Assembly (NCBI RefSeq): GCF_020283565.1
Contig: NC_060060.1
Coordinates: forward strand, 31,434,001 to 31,498,000
DNA: 64,000 nt
DNA from: Trifolium pratense
Lineage: Eukaryota; Streptophyta; Magnoliopsida; Fabales; Fabaceae
Direction of reading: 5' to 3'
The first letter of the stretch is position 1. Each line of letters starts with the position of its first letter. Made by a program: the position numbers and the translations under genes. Below are positions 46,795-56,649 of this stretch, one piece after another. The notes beneath the pieces are model-generated. The model had not been told where the DNA came from. It searched no databases and was given only the letters and a program-made list of their open reading frames with translations.

Positions 46795-48165
46795 TTAGAA
46801 CTTTGAAGTTGAAATAAGAATTGTAGGATTAAGCACAGCATAGTGTAGCAGCTCCTGATTTTGTTCAAACAATTTCATCTCATCTTCAACAAGAGTAACG
46901 AAAGCTTCAATTCCACCACCATTTTTTGTATCCATCAAAATAATTAAATTAATCGCAAAATTATTATTCACACTACTACACCACACAGGTTTGCCCCACC
47001 CAAAATCAAACTCAAGCAATGGATAATTACACCAACTTGAACTGTTGTAAACTACCAAACTACCCTTATTCTCATTATTCCTTTTCAAAATCTCAACCCT
47101 CTCTTTCAAATTCTCCATCACAACCTTAAACCCACCTTCCTCTTTAAACCTCTCTGCTTTATTCTCTATAAAGTCCATTTTACCCTTCCTCATTCTTTTC
47201 ACCATCTCATCTATTGCCACATGGCTTTCTTCTTCAACCGTCACCCAAAACGGCCAAGCCAAGTTCCCAACTGCAGTTTCTGGTACGGCGGGGTTCATCC
47301 GTGTACGGATGTTTATTGCTTGGAACAACATCGAACGCCTAAACGACGTCGTTTTGGAACCAGAAACTACTATTGATGCCGAAAGAGCACATTTCCAAAT
47401 CAGAGCTAAAACAACCTCTACCCTAGAAGGATGAAATTCAAATTTGTTTTTGATTTTTATCTTTAGTTCTTCTATTTTGGATGCTTTGAAAATGAATCTT
47501 CTAGTAGTGAATTTTGCATTGGAATTTTTAACGGAACCAGACACGTCGGGAACTTCTCTCGGAGGAAAAAGAGCGGCGGCGACTGTTAAATCAGGGAGTG
47601 GAATTTCATTTCCGGTGGTGATGGCAGCCCAAGTGTTGAGAAAAATTATGAGTGTGTTAAGTTCAACGATCTTGTGTGTGACAAATGTGGTAATTGCGGT
47701 GGAACCGCATCTGAACAAGGTGAATCGGAGTAATAACAGCATGTTTCGTTTTTCCTCAGTGGTTGGGACGAAGCATTCTAGTGCATCGAAATTAGGATTG
47801 GTGAGAATTTGGGAGAGAGTGGTGGTTGATCGTGATTCGATGAAGAAAACGCCGTCGTCGTTACAGTGAATGGTGGTGGCGTCATGGAGACGGCCGGCGA
47901 GAGGGTAAAAATGGGATAATGTTTGAGAAAGTGAGTTTTGAAGAATTTTTGATTTATTGGAAAAATCAGAAAAATGATTGTTGGTATTGTTATTGTTGTT
48001 GTGATTTGGGTAGAAGAAAGTCTTGTTGGTATGATAATTAGGAGAAAATTGATCTAGTAATGAGAGTTTGAAAGTTTGAAGATGTAATGGTGTTGGTTTT
48101 GAGGGTTTTATGAGTATTGTGTTTAATTTCTCAAGCTTAATATTCATCTTGTTCTGCTTCTCCAT
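46795..48165 (-). CDS. BAHD acyltransferase, intronless (copy 2, HxxxE variant)
   Basis: A 456-residue uninterrupted frame, closely similar to BAHD1 along its whole length, with the Asn-rich N-terminal run and the C-terminal DFGWG motif intact. The catalytic motif reads H164-KIV-E168 instead of HxxxD: the general-base His is kept but the Asp, which orients the active site, is Glu. Neighbouring residues also differ from BAHD1 (FVTHKIVELN versus SLTHKIVDFN). The frame is open, so the gene is either a working variant or has only recently lost selection. It is flanked on both sides by NSN1 exon 6 fragments. The role of the family is as for BAHD1; activity is uncertain. Confidence 0.9.
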   Translation of the reverse strand: MEKQNKMNIKLEKLNTILIKPSKPTPLHLQTFKLSLLDQFSPNYHTNKTFFYPNHNNNNNTNNHFSDFSNKSKILQNSLSQTLSHFYPLAGRLHDATTIHCNDDGVFFIESRSTTTLSQILTNPNFDALECFVPTTEEKRNMLLLLRFTLFRCGSTAITTFVTHKIVELNTLIIFLNTWAAITTGNEIPLPDLTVAAALFPPREVPDVSGSVKNSNAKFTTRRFIFKASKIEELKIKIKNKFEFHPSRVEVVLALIWKCALSASIVVSGSKTTSFRRSMLFQAINIRTRMNPAVPETAVGNLAWPFWVTVEEESHVAIDEMVKRMRKGKMDFIENKAERFKEEGGFKVVMENLKERVEILKRNNENKGSLVVYNSSSWCNYPLLEFDFGWGKPVWCSSVNNNFAINLIILMDTKNGGGIEAFVTLVEDEMKLFEQNQELLHYAVLNPTILISTSKF

Positions 48166-48209
48166 TGTTTTGTTTTGTGTTCTGTTTTACTTTGATCGAT
48201 TGTCTTGCC

Positions 48210-48216
48210 TTATATA
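48210..48216 (-). promoter_or_regulatory. TATA box of BAHD2
   Basis: TATATAA on the minus strand, about 45 bp upstream of the ATG at 48165. Weaker than the BAHD1 motif. Confidence 0.5.
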
Positions 48217-48384
48217 CAATGTTTTGTTCATTGCAAACCATTACCCCATATATTTTCATTCCACATGGCTATAGAGCAATTATTGTGTTTTTGTCAAGTG
48301 TCAAGTGCGTCGTACCAAATGGCATGACTCTTTTGCAAGCTGTCCAAATAATTTGAACGAAGTATTTACAAAAATTTTAGGTGA

Positions 48385-48805
48385 CGAGTGTCTTTAGGTT
48401 GAAAAGATATACACTTCGGAATGGCCAATTCTAGTGTGTTCACTTCACTTATAATTTTATTCGCTCACTACTTAATCAACGAGTGTGTAAAAATACAATT
48501 TTTGGTAAAAAAACCTTTCACCAAATAACCAGCGAATTGAGTTCGCATTTTAAAATACGAAATTGGACCGTTGCCAAAATTCCTAGTTTTGGACAATGCC
48601 CAATTTTGACTAGTTACATGCCTTCAACCAATCACACACAATAAAAAAAGACACATTTTAGTTAGAACTTATGAGATCAATGATAATCTTTTATTATGCT
48701 ATGAAAGTTTGCATGCTAACCGACGATTCATATTTTTTTCAAAATAATTCATGGTGGTGAGGAAAGGGTGAAGGTGATCAAATGATAATATTTTTCAAAA
48801 TCATT
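48385..48805. repeat. Segmental duplication block, copy 2
   Basis: Repeats 45640-46085 with small differences (GGTTGAAAAGATATACAC ... ATTCATGGTGGTGAGGAAAGG). Confidence 0.75.
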
Positions 48806-48810
48806 CATGG

Positions 48811-48930
48811 TGCTTGATTGCCCTGGTGTTGTTATGCTCAAGTTTCAAGAAAATAATGCTATCGTAGCATTAAAAAATTGCAAGAAAATTGAGAAGTTAG
48901 ATGAAGATGAACTGAGGCATCTCGTGAAGT
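48811..48930 (+). pseudogene. NSN1 exon 6 fragment, copy 2 (3' half)
   Basis: TGCTTGATTGCCCTGGTGTT through GAGAAGTTAGATGA matches the 3' half of NSN1 exon 6 ([11 protein letters not shown]...NCKxIEKLD). It then jumps to GAGGCATCTCGTGAAG, which belongs to DNA just downstream of the NSN1 stop codon (about 39331). It complements the 5' half found in copies 1 and 3. Confidence 0.8.
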
Positions 48931-48944
48931 CCTAGCTAGACGTA

Positions 48945-49126
48945 GCATTTTAGTTAGAACTTATGAGATCAATGATAATAAGTCTTTTATTATGCTACAA
49001 AAGTTTGCATGCTAACAGGCGATCCATATTTTTTTCAAAATCATTCATGGTGGCGAGGAAACGATAATATTTTGACGACACTCACTACTTAACCGGCAAA
49101 CTCAAGAAGTCAATCATTATCGGTTT
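48945..49126. repeat. Segmental duplication block, copy 3 (short)
   Basis: TTTTAGTTAGAACTTATGAG through AACCGGCAAACTCAAGAAG repeats the end of blocks 1 and 2. Confidence 0.7.
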
Positions 49127-49286
49127 TTCCTTAATTATTTTTGCTTTGTCTTCACAGATCAAGAAGTCAATCACTATCGGTTTGGTTGGACTGCCCAATA
49201 TTGGTAATAGCAGTCTTATTAACAGTTTAAAGAGATGCCATGTTGTCAATGTTGGTGCTACTCCTGGGTTAACAAGGTCAATGCAA
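49127..49286 (+). pseudogene. NSN1 exon 6 fragment, copy 3 (5' half)
   Basis: Intron 5 end plus exon 6 start, uninterrupted reading frame [20 protein letters not shown]...GLTRSMQ. The P-loop Lys is changed to Asn (GLPNIGNS for GLPNVGKS), which would abolish GTP binding. It ends abruptly after ATGCAA in unrelated sequence. Confidence 0.85.
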
Positions 49287-49872
49287 TCTCCCATAAGCAC
49301 ACTGCTTACTGCATCCTCATCAAGCTTTACTTATTCTTTTCTTTCCCCGTTTCACTTTTGGGCATAATATTTCTATGTTGTTCTTAATTCCAGTGCTTGG
49401 TTTAATTCAAAGTGGAATACAAAATTGAAAGTCCATAAAAATTCAAAGTGGAATAAAATTGATTGAATGTAGAATTCCAATCCCAATATTTATTCTAGCA
49501 ATACAAGCAACAAGTAAAAAATAAAGAGTTTGAAAGAAGAAATTGAAATAAGAACTTATCAAAAAATAATTCTGGGATTAAGCTCTGTGCCGCAATCAAT
49601 CAATGCGGTGCTGGGTATGCAAAGAGTTTGTTCAACCTAAAAAAATCTGGAATTGCAGCTCTTGATTTATGAGGAAGTATAATGATATGGAGTTATCTTA
49701 TAAAAAAATAATAACAAAATAAGAGAGAATCTTTAATCTTTTTATGATTAATGATGTCATTTAAGCAAGTAGGCATTTCCAACAATAATGGTACCAATTC
49801 AGAAGTAGGAGCTATTTTAAATTCTTGTAAAACTTCACTCTTTTTTTTTCTTCAAATTTTAAGATAAGTTAT
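49287..49872. other. Intergenic, no supported gene
   Basis: AT-rich, no recognisable coding sequence until the LINE remnant. Confidence 0.45.
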
Positions 49873-50015
49873 TTTCGGCGACAAGCAAACAATGTGGCTC
49901 ATTCATTAGCAAGAGCGTCATTGTCATATGCTAGTTCACATTGTTATGATCATATGTCATCTTGTATTGAATATATTGTTATGAATGAAATGAGTTAATT
50001 TGATTTTTGTCAAAA
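49873..50015 (+). pseudogene. LINE RNase H-like C-terminal remnant
   Basis: The frame reads FRRQANNVAHSLARASLSYA followed by a Cys/His-containing end and a stop at 49996. This is the RVT_3/RNase H-like C terminus (VRRQANxxAHxLAR) of plant LINE ORF2. The 3' tail is GATTTTTGTCAAAAATAAAAG. Its TTTGTC-A end is the same head seen in several micro-insertions of this window. Confidence 0.75.
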
Positions 50016-50440
50016 ATAAAAGATATCCATTCATTCAAATTGATAAGAGTACATTGATATCATACAAATTCAAAAAGGATGAATCTGCGAATAAACTCAC
50101 AACATCCGTGTTAATAGCATAAAAATGCATATTGCATAAGCCTACACATTTGACTATAATGAAGTTTCCTGAATATTCATGCTTCCGGATCTGTATTGTT
50201 GATGACACAAAAGTCATTGATTGGATCTGCACTGGATCAACTTTAATCCTTCAACCCATGGGCGATGATGCCGCCGGACATGCCTAACACATGCCTGGGC
50301 CGCCTTTTTTTTTGTTGTAATAATAAGAAACAGAAAAAGAAAAAAAAATGCATCTCGTAAAGGTATCGTACGAGACATATTTAGTCAATAATGTTTAGTT
50401 TAACTTTCAATTCTGGTTGTTTTGTTATAGGAACTTCAGA
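50016..50440. other. Spacer, no supported gene
   Basis: AT-rich, then GC-richer toward the SWEET remnant. No gene seen. Confidence 0.4.
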
Positions 50441-50725
50441 CATCTCCCCTCTCTCTACCTATCCCCCAGCCACAACCACTGACACTCTGTCTCCGTCTGC
50501 TCCACCCTCACCCACCTCCCTCTTCTACCTCTACGAGGCGGCCACCTACCTCCACCAACTCAATGACGGGAGCGCCACCTACTGAATTCTCCCCGCCTCC
50601 TCCCAAATCCTCCCGGACAACAACTTTCTCAATGTCGGTTTCCCTCCCGGCCTGTGAATAGTAGTCGTACAGGAGAACCTAAATGACCCCCAGCGTGAGT
50701 ACGATCACACTGGAAGTTGGGGAAA
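50441..50725 (-). pseudogene. SWEET last-exon remnant, minus strand
   Basis: The minus strand reads, after an acceptor-like CCCCAG-like site with one base lost, SVIVLTLGVI-stop-VLLYDYYS, aligning with [20 protein letters not shown] of the functional SWEET. CAG has become TAG. The GC-rich tail continues as a decayed acidic C terminus. GC content is higher than in neighbouring DNA. Frames on the opposite strand are shadows. Confidence 0.7.
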
Positions 50726-50814
50726 AAATTAATCAATATATTAATTTGTCAAAAAAATTAATATATAATGCAATTAGTTTAATTTTTTAATAGTCACGTC
50801 AATGTTAATATCAT

Positions 50815-50895
50815 ATTGTGGCGCTCACTATAAGACAAACGGTAAGTGCAAATGTCATGTATCGTACACTCCTTGTTCGAATGACTTGTACATAC
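50815..50895 (-). pseudogene. SWEET exon 5 remnant, minus strand
   Basis: The minus strand reads VQVIRTRSVRYMTFALTVCL then a stop, aligning with [20 protein letters not shown] of the SWEET at 31961. The second half of the exon is missing. Confidence 0.75.
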
Positions 50896-50954
50896 ACACA
50901 TGTTATTAATGAAGCATGCAACAAATTAACAATTAAAAATAATAATAGTAATAA

Positions 50955-51017
50955 TAAAGTAGTATGTGTGTGCACTCGCGTGTGCATGCGTGCGTACGTG
51001 CGTGCGTCCGTGTGTGT
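50955..51017. repeat. Alternating purine-pyrimidine (GT/GC) repeat
   Basis: GTGTGTGCACTCGCGTGTGC and a following TGCGTGCGTACGTGCGTG-type run. Copies are at about 52264-52310 and, inverted, at 61049-61095. Such sequence can adopt Z-DNA and may have promoted rearrangement. Confidence 0.7.
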
Positions 51018-51029
51018 TAAATAAATTAT

Positions 51030-51245
51030 ATATTTTTTTTTTTTGAAGAAGCCAAAATGAAATATAATTATTGTACCACCTCCCTATGCTACCTCTCTAT
51101 GAGGTGGCCACCTACCTCCCAAATCCTCCTGAATAACAACTCTCTTAACGTCGGTTTGCCTACCGACCCGTGAGTAGTAGTTGTATAGGATAACTCAACA
51201 CTTCTTGTTCGAATGACTTGTACCTACACACATGTTATTGATAAA
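51030..51245 (-). pseudogene. Fused SWEET exon 5/exon 6 remnant
   Basis: On the minus strand a VQVIRTRSV start runs directly into a (L)YNYYSRVG-like last-exon part, so the end of exon 5, the intron and the start of exon 6 were deleted. Repeated at about 59945-60115. Confidence 0.6.
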
Positions 51246-51323
51246 GAATGCAAAAAATCAGCAGTTAAAAAAAAGTAGTAGTAGTAGTAGTAAAGTAGTT
51301 TAAATTATACATAATTAACTTAC

Positions 51324-51485
51324 CATAACGCTCAGCGGTGCCGCAAAAACAACGATGGATAAAGAAGTACAAATCCATCCAAGTACCACGACATGATGCT
51401 TCTTAGCTATAGCAAATTGTATAACTAAAAAGATCGATAAAAATAAACCCACATTGATTGCCATAAGCAATTTGAGGGTTAATTG
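51324..51485 (-). pseudogene. SWEET exon 4 copy (162 bp), minus strand
   Basis: The segment is exactly 162 bp with intact acceptor and donor, the same size as exon 4 of the functional gene. It is open throughout: QLTLKLLMAINVGLFLSIFL...VLGWICTSLSIVVFAAPLSVM. It matches [20 protein letters not shown]...FAAPLSIV. A second copy is at 60212-60371. Confidence 0.85.
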
Positions 51486-51620
51486 CTGTAATTAAAATAC
51501 GACACATCCAAAAGCGTTGATAGAAATAATTATAACGCCGTCCATCTGTAGGAAGACATAATACAACCAAAGCACACAAGAAAATAATGCTACCAATTAC
51601 GGTGGCGAATGAAAGCTTTA
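51486..51620 (-). pseudogene. SWEET exon 3 remnant, minus strand
   Basis: The minus strand reads FATVIGSIIFLCALVVLCLP, then MDGVIIISINAFGCVV and a stop, aligning with [20 protein letters not shown] and [12 protein letters not shown]. The 3' end of the exon and the intron to exon 4 are almost completely gone. Confidence 0.7.
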
Positions 51621-52319
51621 TGCTGTTCTTCTTTTATATATTGTAATAAAAGAGGGAAAAATGAAAGTACAATGTGAAAGTAAGTCCAACGTGGAATTGA
51701 AGGAAAACCAAAACAAAATAAATCAAATGAAATATAGATACAACAACATTAAACATAAAACTTGCTTGTGACTTGCTATAATTTGTACTACAATATCAAT
51801 GATAACATAGCCTGTACCCATAGACCAAAATCACAAGACCGTTTGTGAACGAAATAAGAAACTATATGTTGCTATCAAACTTAAAACTAGACAATACATA
51901 AAAGGGAAACAAAAATAAATGATTTAGCCAAACTTGAATCTACCTCTGAAAAAGAACAGAACACAATCAATCAATCAGATTCAATCACTCATTCTCCCTT
52001 TCCTCTCCTACCTACTACCTCACGCATCCAAATTAGTTCACAACGTAGGATATCTATTAGATTCAGATCTGCTGATTTTCTTTGCTTGTTTGTTTGAAGT
52101 TTGAAGCTTGCCAATCGATATCTATCAGATTCAGATCGCGCTTCTTCATTTCCTTCAAACAAACTTCAAACAAACGACCAACCAAGCACGCACGCACTTA
52201 CTTTTATTTTAATGAAGCATGCAACAAATTAACAATTAAAAATAATAATAGTAATAATAAAGTAGTATGTGTGTGCACTCGTGTGTGCATGCGTGCGTCC
52301 GTGTGTGTTAAATAAATTA
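51621..52319. other. Patchwork spacer
   Basis: AT-rich, then a pyrimidine-rich leader-like segment (about 51990-52090). Next comes a segment (52130-52230) found inverted at 60373-60470, and a repeat (52205-52318) of 50905-51022. No intact gene. Confidence 0.5.
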
Positions 52320-52798
52320 GGGTAAATGATCATTTACCCCCCTGCAAAATAAGCGAATTTTCGTTTACCCCCCTGTGCAGATTTTTTTTCTGTTTACCCC
52401 CCTGCAAAACATAGATTCCCTCATTTTGCCCCCCGGGTGTACAGCAGGACATGTGACTGTGCACATATGCTGACGTGGCTTGTACGCGTGGAAAAAAATT
52501 ATTTATATTTTTTTTAAAAATTCCACATAAGATAATATATTATTTTTTTTTAAAAAAAAATCCTAAAATAAAAAAAAAAAAAAACGAATTTTTTTATTTT
52601 GCATCAAAAAATATAAATAATTTTTTTCCACGCGTACAAGCCACGTCAGCATATGTGCACAGTCACATGTCCTGCTGTACACCCGGGGGGCAAAATGAGG
52701 GAATCTATGTTTTGCAGGGGGGTAAACAGAAAAAAAATCTGCACAGGGGGTAAACGAAAATTCGCTTATTTTGCAGGGGGGTAAATGATCATTTACCC
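52320..52798. mobile_element. MULE-like foldback with long arms
   Basis: The arms start GGGTAAATGATCATTTACCC, itself a palindrome, and pair for about 190 bp (ACCCCCCTGCAAAATAAGCG ... ACAGCAGGACATGTGACTG ... ACGTGGCTTGTACGCGTGG). The centre is an A/T-rich loop. The left flank is AATAAATTA (52311-52319), but the right flank is different. A half element at 59618-59905 is followed by AATAAATTA. Confidence 0.75.
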
Positions 52799-53510
52799 TT
52801 TCTTATATTATAAGCTTGCTAACATAAGCTAACCCTAAACCAAATTTTTCCCCTCTCATTTTCTCTTTCTTTTTATTGCAGCTTTATATTAAAAAAATAC
52901 AGATTTGTCAATCGAACCTGCATCCCTTACTTACAATAAAACCTTTCAACCGCTAAAACTTGTGCTTCAATTATGAAAGAATTTAGGAATCCTAATATGT
53001 TAACCCTATTTTCAATAAATTTGAACGGCAGAATTAATCACAATTTTTATTTATTTATAAATGTCTACTTAAGTTTATGTTCTTGATTATGTCTTTGATT
53101 TTTTTTTAATCTTTAATTATCATCAATTTTTTAACCTTTAGTTATCATTAATTTTTTTTAATAAGTAAACAAAACGATGGGGTTCCAGAATTATTTAAAA
53201 TATAAAATAAGCACATAAACAAATATAGAATAATTAGTTCATGAAATTCCCTATACTACTCTTATTGAAAACGCTCTTAGAATTTTTGTATTTTATTTTT
53301 TATTGTTACATATTACACCTAATTAGACTCATGCACCGCATGGGTCAAAGTTCTAGTTTTATATGTTTTTGTTGTTCAATTTTGAAACAATTAATTTATG
53401 ATTTTTGTTTAAATTATGTTTGATCATCAAATAATAAATTTAGATAAAAATGTTAAAATGAAAATGCAATTGAGGAAACTCACACCCAGTTGTAGAAATT
53501 CACATGTCTT
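52799..53510. other. Intergenic, no supported gene
   Basis: AT-rich DNA, nothing recognisable. Confidence 0.5.
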
Positions 53511-53657
53511 ATTTTTTTTTTTCACCACCAGTTGAATCTGTTTCGGGTGTTAGTTCTGGTATCAAGTGATTTCAGCCCCTTCCCAATTGCAGTTGCGGGG
53601 ATCAAACTGCGGTCCTCCCTACCAAGTTCAGCGTCAATCACCACTGAACCAACTATG
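53511..53657 (-). repeat. SINE, minus strand
   Basis: On the minus strand the A-box AGTTGGTTCAGTGGTGATTG and B-box GCAGTTTGATCCCCG are followed by GATTTCACTTGATACCAG-like 3' sequence, CTGGTGGTGA and a poly-A tail. A common legume SINE family. No target duplication found. Confidence 0.72.
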
Positions 53658-53670
53658 AAATAAAGTTGGA

Positions 53671-53716
53671 TAAAAGCATTTACTTCCTTTTTTTGGTACA
53701 TTAAAAGCATTTACTT
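53671..53716 (-). repeat. Micro-retroinsertion (16 bp) with 15 bp target duplication
   Basis: TAAAAGCATTTACTT at 53671-53685 and 53702-53716 flanks a short T-run insert that reads ATGTACC plus A-run plus GG on the minus strand. Confidence 0.65.
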
Positions 53717-53796
53717 TAATTACCAGTTATGTAGATGGGGTGTTAAACAGCTATCCATCCAATATTTATGGGTATCCATTAATACTACATGGTTAT

Positions 53797-54345
53797 TGTA
53801 CCGGGCCATGGACCAGGGTGTGATTTGTTAAGGCCCAATACGAAAAAGCCCAATGGGAGCATCTAAAGGAGAAGCGTGAAAACAACAATGAAAAACACAT
53901 GATAAGCATGATCCACCATGACTTGGAGAAGAAGGAAGAAACTTGGAGAAGAAGGAAGAAGCTTGGAGAAGAAGGAAAAGTAACCGCCCACTACCCATGA
54001 ATTCCTCTCCAAGCAAGGCAGTTACTTAAGAAGCAAGGGAAGATTTTTTGCCTATAAATAGGGTCTGTTTCAAGAGAAGAGATATAGAACTTTTTCACTG
54101 ATTCTACATAGACTCTCCCTCATTCTGAGAAATCACCATTCTTTCAATCTTGTAAAGAGAATCAATTTTTTCTCTGATCATACTTGTATCAATTATCAAT
54201 CCTGAATATTACAAACCCCCTATGTTCTTCACCAGATCAAGAACAACTTCTGACTTATAAAACTCCCAGGGTTGTTGGGATTGAACCAAGTGTAATCACA
54301 CCATTTAATCAATAATACAACCCCCTTTGAGTTTTTACCAGAACA
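53797..54345 (+). repeat. 5' LTR of the LARD element
   Basis: 549 bp. TATA box TATAAATA at 54053-54060. Near 53930-53990 it has three copies of an ACTTGGAGAAGAAGGAAGA-type repeat. Confidence 0.93.
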
Positions 54346-54349
54346 TTTT

Positions 54350-54367
54350 GGCGCCCACCGTGGGGCT
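54350..54367 (+). promoter_or_regulatory. Primer-binding site, tRNA-Lys
   Basis: TGGCGCCCACCGTGGGGC, complementary to the 3' end of tRNA-Lys and identical to the site of the Copia-like element at 9382. Confidence 0.75.
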
Positions 54368-56640
54368 GCGGTAAAATCATTTGATCCCAGCCTACCACAT
54401 AAAACTAGACAAAAATCAAACATCTCCACAAACACACAGTGATACTGCTTTGCCGTCATACCAATTTTTCCATTTGAATTCTGATGATGTCACCGTCGTT
54501 GTCAATCAATTTGGGAAGTCATGGTTGATTCACGAAATCTTTGTTCTCATGATACTCCCTGGAAGCCATTATAGAAACGAAGAAAAACACCCACTGCGTG
54601 TTTTGTTACTTCAAATTAAGTTATCATCTGGGAGTGTGTTGTTTTCTCCCCCAGCATAGTATGGTCGCCGCTGGCCAAGCTTCATGTGGCAACAACGAAG
54701 CCGCCGCCGCCGTCGGTTGTGGAGAAAATGGCATCGCCGCAGTCAGACTTGTGAAGGAACCGTCGCGTCGCCGTCGGATTTGTGAAGGAATCGCCGTGTC
54801 ATAGTTTGATTCGTATAGGAAACACCGCTTCATCACCAAGTTTATGAAGGAATCAGTGTAATTACCCAGGTTCGGAAAGAACATGACGACTGATCAAGAC
54901 GAGCTCAACATCCGTCTCACAAGAATTCAAGCAACACAGACTCTATGCGGAACAGACTCTATTCAAAATCCTCAGGAAAGTACTCTGAAATGCTTTTTAA
55001 CTATGAAACTTCTCTGCAATTTATTATCTTTGTTCGTTTAATGACATTATCCTCTTAATGAAAGGTCCATGATTAGTAATGTGTTCTGGATAAATTAAGT
55101 CTGTGTGTATATGCTTCTTGAATAAAATAATTTATTGAATAAATAATATTAAATAATATGTGTGTATGACAATCGGTTTTGATAGCCGTATTTTCCAAAT
55201 TGTTGTGGACTACTAGCTTGCCTATTCAAACATGATGATTGTCACTGTTAGTTTACACAACGTGATATTTTAGAGTCCAATAGAAAAATTGGTTATATTT
55301 CTTGCCTTTATATGATAGTAGTTATTTGTCTCACTGATATACAATTATGTCACTTTTACTTGAAAAGAAAATTTGAATCTTCTATTTTTGGAACTACTAC
55401 TGAATTCGCTATTGACATCGAGTGAAATTTCAATGACATAATGACTAACGATTTTTACGGGAATTTATGATCCAAGCCTAATTAATAAGTATATATAGAA
55501 TGATACTGTAGATGAAATATACTTTCAAGCAATAGATGCTCCAAGACTGTTAAGATTGTTGGGAACAATCTGGGAATAACGTGTTAATCGAATTGAAATA
55601 GTAGCCACTAAATGGCTATATATTTTTCATAACGTTTGTTTGTGTGTCCTTGCATGTGCAAAATACTTTGAGCGCAACACTCCTGCTAAGAGAGGTGATC
55701 ATAAAACACAAGCAGCTGAACATTGATTGCCACTCGGTGAGATAGAAGTCGCCAACTAATATTTCAGGTTCAAGCATATTCCGCGATAACCACTGCAATG
55801 GAATTCAATCTCGCCGCGCCAAAACATGTACTTGTAGTCACTAACCATTATCGGATCATCGGTTAGCTTGAATGATCATAACCCAGGTGATAGCTTTCTT
55901 TTCTCTTTAATTTTACTGAGGATGTATTGCTCAGTTACCAGTTCCTTTAATTTCACGGATTCCAGTCATCTTTAATATTCTACTGTTATTGATGATGTGG
56001 TGTATGTGCCATGTTATAGTTAAGTTAATTAGTGATTTTGGATTTGTTAATCATAAACAATCAGTAATTGATGAAGAGTCAAAATAATTCAAACTTGTGG
56101 ACTTGTTGTACTCTGTTTTTCACTTATCCTAATACTTCGGGTTAAAGGATTCTAATACTTCAAGTTTGAAGGAATAAAATGTTACTGTAGCACCCTTGGT
56201 AGTTATATGCTGTTATTATTATTTTTGCAATGAGATAACACAGGAAATGTGGTTCTTATATGTCTCTAACGTCATCTCTCATAACGTGGTGTGTATTTTT
56301 CTTACATGTGCAAAATACATGGAAAGCAACACTCTCCCAAGAGAAGGCAAAGTATAAGCAATTGGTCATTAATGCCACCCGACGAGATAAAAGTCGCCAA
56401 CTAATATTTCAGGTTGAAGCATATTCCGCGATGACTACCACAATGGAACTCAGTCTCGCCACGCCAAAACATAATTGTTTTTCTTGCTAGGCGAGGAGCG
56501 CCGCAACAAACCGCCCATGGCGGTATCATTTTCGTTTGTTTTATTTTTTCATATATTATTATTGTTGAACTTCTAATGTATCAAAGCTTATTTGCAGCAA
56601 TCATGATTAAGTTGCGGGCTCTGAACCACATATAAAAACA
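54368..56640 (+). other. Non-coding interior of the LARD element, with internal duplication
   Basis: No open frame resembles a retroelement protein. A GCCGCC/CGTCG-rich stretch (54660-54800) is the most GC-rich part. Segment 55640-55815 is repeated at 56285-56475 (CATGTGCAAAATAC ... GTCGCCAACTAATATTTCAG ... CGCCAAAACAT) with moderate divergence. Confidence 0.65.
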
Positions 56641-56649
56641 AAACAAAGG

